From Acidobacteriota bacterium (GTDB lineage Bacteria; Acidobacteriota; Vicinamibacteria; Vicinamibacterales; CAVVIG01), in the NCBI GenBank assembly GCA_016195295.1, contig JACPZV010000317.1, positions 1 through 7,650 of the forward strand: a DNA stretch of 7,650 nt. Reading direction: 5' to 3'. The translations under genes and the position numbers were made by a program. Under the pieces are notes generated by a model that was not told where the DNA came from, did not search any database, and saw only the letters and a program-made list of their open reading frames with translations. Every line of letters starts with the position of its first letter. Position 1 is the first letter of the stretch. Shown here piece by piece: positions 5,234-7,650 of the stretch.

Positions 5234-5275
5234 CAGGATGTGCCTCTTAGACGCTGAGGACTATACATTGGGCGG

Positions 5276-7147
5276 TCAGCGAAGTCCATCAAGGACTGCC
5301 ATCGCCGCGTCGACGTCGCCCGACGGCGTGGAAACCTGCACGCCCTGCACGATTCCGCGCAGGTCAGCCGCGATCTCACGCGCGATCGCGATGCCTTCCC
5401 GTGCCGCGGCGTCGGCGCCGTCGGCCCGCCGCATGCGATCGAGCAGCCCGTCGGGCACGCGCACGCCCGGCACCTCGTTGGCCATGAACTCGGCGTTGCG
5501 CGCGCTCTCGAACGGAAAGACGCCGGCGACGACCGGCAAGCGCGATCCTTCGATGCGCTTCAGGAATATTTCGAAGCCGTGGAGATCGAAAATCGGCCGA
5601 GTGACGACGAACTCCGCGCCGGCCTCCACCTGGTACTCGAATCTGCGGAGTTCCTGATCGAGGTTGGACGCCGAGGGATTCACGGACACGCCGATGTGAA
5701 ATCCCGTGGGCGCGCCGATCGCCTGTCCGCCGATATCGCATCCGTGATTCAGGCGCGCGACGACGTTCGTGAGGCCGATGGAGTCGACGTCGAACACCGC
5801 CGTCGCATCCGGGTAATCACCAATGCGACCCGGATCGCCGGTCACCAGCAACACGTTGCGGAGCCCCATGGCGGGCGCGCCGAGCAGGTCCGACTGAATG
5901 CCCAGCAGGTTCCGGTCGCGGCAGGTATAGTGCAACAGCGTCTCGATGCCCGCGCGTTGTTCGATCAGCACGGCGAGTGAAAGCGCGCTGAGCCGCGCGC
6001 CGGCGCGGTGACCGTCTGGAATGTTCACGACGTCCACGCCGCGGATCTTCAGGCGCTTCGCGCGCTCGACGATCTGGTCGGTCTGAAAGCCGCGCGGCGG
6101 CAGCAGTTCCACGGCGACGACGAACGTGCCGCGCGTCATGGCGTGCGCCAGCCGTGATTTCTGTTCGCGCGCCACCGGCGGCCCCTCGATCCGGCGTGGG
6201 GTCGGTGACGCGATCGCCGCGCCGGTCTGCGCCGGCCTGGACGACGTCGGCGCTTCGTCGTGACGGATGACGGCCGACGCGAGGCCGCGGACCGCACTCT
6301 TGATCTGCCGGATGTGCTCCGGCGTCGTCCCGCAGCAGCCGCCGACGATGCGCACGTTGTGGAGGATGAAGCGCCGCGCGTACGACGCCATGTAGTCCGG
6401 CGAGCACAGATAGATGTTGCGGCCCTCGACGTCGCGCGGCTTGCCCGCGTTGGGCTGCGCCGACAGCCTGAGGTGCGTCACGGCCGACATGCGCTCGATC
6501 GTGTCCAGCATCGGCGCGGGCCCGACGGCGCAGTTGACGCCGATCACGGTCGCGCCGCGGCGCTCGAGCTCGGGCGCGAAACGCTCGGGCGCCGTGCCGT
6601 CCAGCGTGTGGCCGTCCTCCTCGGTCGTCATCTGCGCGACGATCGGGAGATCGGACACGCCGCGCACGGCGTCGATCGCCGCGCCGATCTCGTTGAGGTC
6701 GCGGAAGGTTTCCAGAATGAACACGTCGACGCCGCCTTCGGCGAGTGCCTGCGCCTGCTCGCGGAAGTACTCGCGCGCTTCGTCGATGCCCGTTTTGCCC
6801 CACGGTTCGATGCGAATCCCCAGCGGCCCGATCGCGCCCGCGACGTAGGCCTGCTCGCGCGCCGCGTGACGCGCGATCTTCGCGCCCTGCTCGTTGATCG
6901 CGGGCAGCTTGTCCGCCAGCCCAAACGATCCGAGCTTGATGCGGTTCGCGCCGAACGTGTTCGTCTCGATGATGTCGGCGCCTGCGCGCACGTACTCCTG
7001 ATGGACCTCAGCCACCAGGTCGGGCTGCGTGAGGTTCAGCGCGTCGAAGCTTTTGTTGATGAAGACGCCCTTGGCGTACAGCATCGTGCCCATCGCGCCG
7101 TCACAGACGAGCACGCGGGTGTCGAGAGCGTCAAGAAAGGACTGCAT
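5276..7147 (-). CDS. Bifunctional homocysteine S-methyltransferase / 5,10-methylenetetrahydrofolate reductase (YitJ type)
   Basis: Cytoplasmic one-carbon enzyme: the C-terminal flavin domain reduces methylene-THF to methyl-THF and the N-terminal domain methylates homocysteine to methionine. 623 residues, near the roughly 612 of Bacillus YitJ. Domain 1 (about 1-290): DGAMGTML (16-23), ETNTFGAN (61-68), and the zinc ligands C206 in GVNCAVGP and C271-C272 in GGCCGTTPEH. A low-complexity linker spans about 295-335. Domain 2 (about 336-623): VELLPPRG (346-353) with the catalytic glutamate E347, YTCRDRN (407-413), LLVTGDP (433-439), and VSVNPSA near 488-494. No cobalamin-binding domain is present, so it is not a full MetH. 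The start ATG at 7147 directly abuts an octamer inverted repeat and has no Shine-Dalgarno. The spacer is too short for the S-box riboswitch that controls yitJ in Bacillus. The PmtA-like gene follows after 42 bp. Confidence 0.94.
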   Translation of the reverse strand: MQSFLDALDTRVLVCDGAMGTMLYAKGVFINKSFDALNLTQPDLVAEVHQEYVRAGADIIETNTFGANRIKLGSFGLADKLPAINEQGAKIARHAAREQAYVAGAIGPLGIRIEPWGKTGIDEAREYFREQAQALAEGGVDVFILETFRDLNEIGAAIDAVRGVSDLPIVAQMTTEEDGHTLDGTAPERFAPELERRGATVIGVNCAVGPAPMLDTIERMSAVTHLRLSAQPNAGKPRDVEGRNIYLCSPDYMASYARRFILHNVRIVGGCCGTTPEHIRQIKSAVRGLASAVIRHDEAPTSSRPAQTGAAIASPTPRRIEGPPVAREQKSRLAHAMTRGTFVVAVELLPPRGFQTDQIVERAKRLKIRGVDVVNIPDGHRAGARLSALSLAVLIEQRAGIETLLHYTCRDRNLLGIQSDLLGAPAMGLRNVLLVTGDPGRIGDYPDATAVFDVDSIGLTNVVARLNHGCDIGGQAIGAPTGFHIGVSVNPSASNLDQELRRFEYQVEAGAEFVVTRPIFDLHGFEIFLKRIEGSRLPVVAGVFPFESARNAEFMANEVPGVRVPDGLLDRMRRADGADAAAREGIAIAREIAADLRGIVQGVQVSTPSGDVDAAMAVLDGLR

Positions 7148-7212
7148 TGGGTAATTGGGTAATCTGGTAATTGGGTAAATTACCCAGTTACCAAATTATC
7201 AGGTTACCAGAT
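7146..7212. repeat. Octamer-built inverted repeat filling the spacer before the YitJ-like gene
   Basis: Four octamers ending in GGTA in forward orientation (7146-7177, e.g. ATTGGGTA twice, then ATCTGGTA) face four in reverse orientation (7181-7212, e.g. TACCCAGT and TACCAAAT). The core is the perfect dyad GGGTAA-A-TTACCC centred on 7179. The arms match at about 24 of 32 positions. The repeat fills the whole gap between the YitJ-like start codon, which it touches, and the stop of the metallophosphoesterase gene. The unit is the same type as at 694-782. Confidence 0.87.
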
Positions 7213-7650
7213 TCACGTGTCGACCCGCTCGGTCTTGAGCGTCTCCGCGTCAATCAACACATACGATTTCGTGACGACGTCGAGGCCGATCGATCGCACC
7301 TTCTGCCGCATGGAATCGGTGAACTCGTGGTGATGGCCGAACAAGTGCAATCGGGGACGCATCGAGGCCAGCACGTCGTTCAGCACGGTCTTGCCCGCGT
7401 CGAGACGACGTCCCGCGGGATAGAAGGGCCGCGGCGCTTCATGGGTCAGCAGCAGGTCGATGTTCGTCAGCGCCTTGCACGCGACGACTTCGTCGCGGAC
7501 GAAATGCCGCCGCTTGTCGTCCCGGCTCTTGCCCAGCTTGAGTGACGCGGCCGACGCCTTTCGTACCCGCGACGACGGCAGCGCCGACGCGGACGAGTGG
7601 TACCAGCTCGGCGCGAACGTTCCGCCGAGCGCGGCCACGCGCCACGGTCC
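7213..7650 (-). CDS. Calcineurin-like metallophosphoesterase, N-terminus outside the window
   Basis: Predicted metal-dependent phosphohydrolase; substrate unknown. 145 C-terminal residues are visible. The frame continues unbroken to the window edge, and the first visible strand (WRVAALGGTFAP) is internal to the fold, so the GTG at 7638 is not the true start. Seen: the conserved LLLTHEAP with the metal-binding histidine (fragment residues about 66-73) and LFGHHHEF with the terminal G-H-x-H motif (about 103-110). A basic stretch RKASAASLKLGKSRDDKRRHF lies between the first strand and the T-H-E motif. The upstream D-x-H, G-D and G-N-H-D motifs are not in the window. It is on the same strand as, and 65 bp upstream of, the YitJ-like gene, so it may be the first gene of a three-gene transcript, but the dyad in the spacer could interrupt that. 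Confidence 0.82.
   Translation of the reverse strand, partial: GPWRVAALGGTFAPSWYHSSASALPSSRVRKASAASLKLGKSRDDKRRHFVRDEVVACKALTNIDLLLTHEAPRPFYPAGRRLDAGKTVLNDVLASMRPRLHLFGHHHEFTDSMRQKVRSIGLDVVTKSYVLIDAETLKTERVDT

Noticed and set aside
6260..7162. Plus-strand ORF of 300 codons opposite the YitJ-like gene
   Set aside because: Composition is dominated by Arg, Asp, Val and Ala, with no motif; the opposite strand encodes a complete, well-conserved enzyme.
7146..7212. Intrinsic terminator or CRISPR-like array in the spacer
   Set aside because: No T-run follows the dyad on either strand, units are 8 bp with no spacers, and orientation switches at the centre.
7147..7212. SAM-responsive (S-box) riboswitch upstream of the YitJ-like gene
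   Set aside because: The spacer of about 65 bp is wholly octamer repeat and is too short for that fold.

Overview
The window is high-GC bacterial DNA that reads as an ordinary chromosome with one small inserted element. Gene density, codon bias and the mix of gene families suggest a soil-type Acidobacteriota (Vicinamibacteria-like). That placement is an inference from general resemblance and is not proved by any marker gene here.

Layout, left to right. (1) The first 676 bases hold the N-terminal three-fifths of a FabF-type beta-ketoacyl-ACP synthase on the minus strand, cut by the window edge. (2) A divergent spacer is filled by an octamer-built inverted repeat that runs into the start codon of a plus-strand membrane methyltransferase of the isoprenylcysteine/phospholipid methyltransferase superfamily. 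(3) A small two-CxxC zinc-ribbon protein lies on the minus strand. Its start codon overlaps that of a divergent glycosyltransferase-like gene. (4) The glycosyltransferase gene is broken: the N-terminal domain runs straight into the C-terminal tail in another frame, with most of the second domain missing. (5) An 830-bp element (2345-3174) follows, bounded by 25-bp imperfect inverted repeats and an exact 8-bp target duplication. It carries a HicB/HicA-like toxin-antitoxin pair and no transposase. (6) Next come a Tat-exported M24 metallopeptidase on the plus strand, a heptamer tandem array, then a minus-strand group of a PmtA-like methyltransferase, a YitJ-type fused homocysteine methyltransferase/methylenetetrahydrofolate reductase, and the C-terminal part of a metallophosphoesterase.

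The strongest observation is the transposon-like toxin-antitoxin cassette. Removing it together with one target copy in silico restores a reading frame that ends in an ATGA overlap with the start codon of the M24 peptidase. This shows that the element separated two genes that had been translationally coupled. Its lack of a transposase suggests it is moved in trans.

The second notable theme is repeats in the spacers. Two spacers carry dyads built the same way: four in-register octamers of an ATYTGGTN-like unit facing four inverted copies, with 32-bp arms. Both dyads reach a start codon. A third spacer holds a heptamer array that touches both stop codons of a convergent pair.

Functional links: YitJ makes methionine from homocysteine using a folate one-carbon unit, so it feeds S-adenosylmethionine supply. 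The gene 42 bp downstream is a SAM-dependent, probably phospholipid-directed methyltransferase. A metabolic methyl-supply/methyl-use pairing is plausible but inferred from position.
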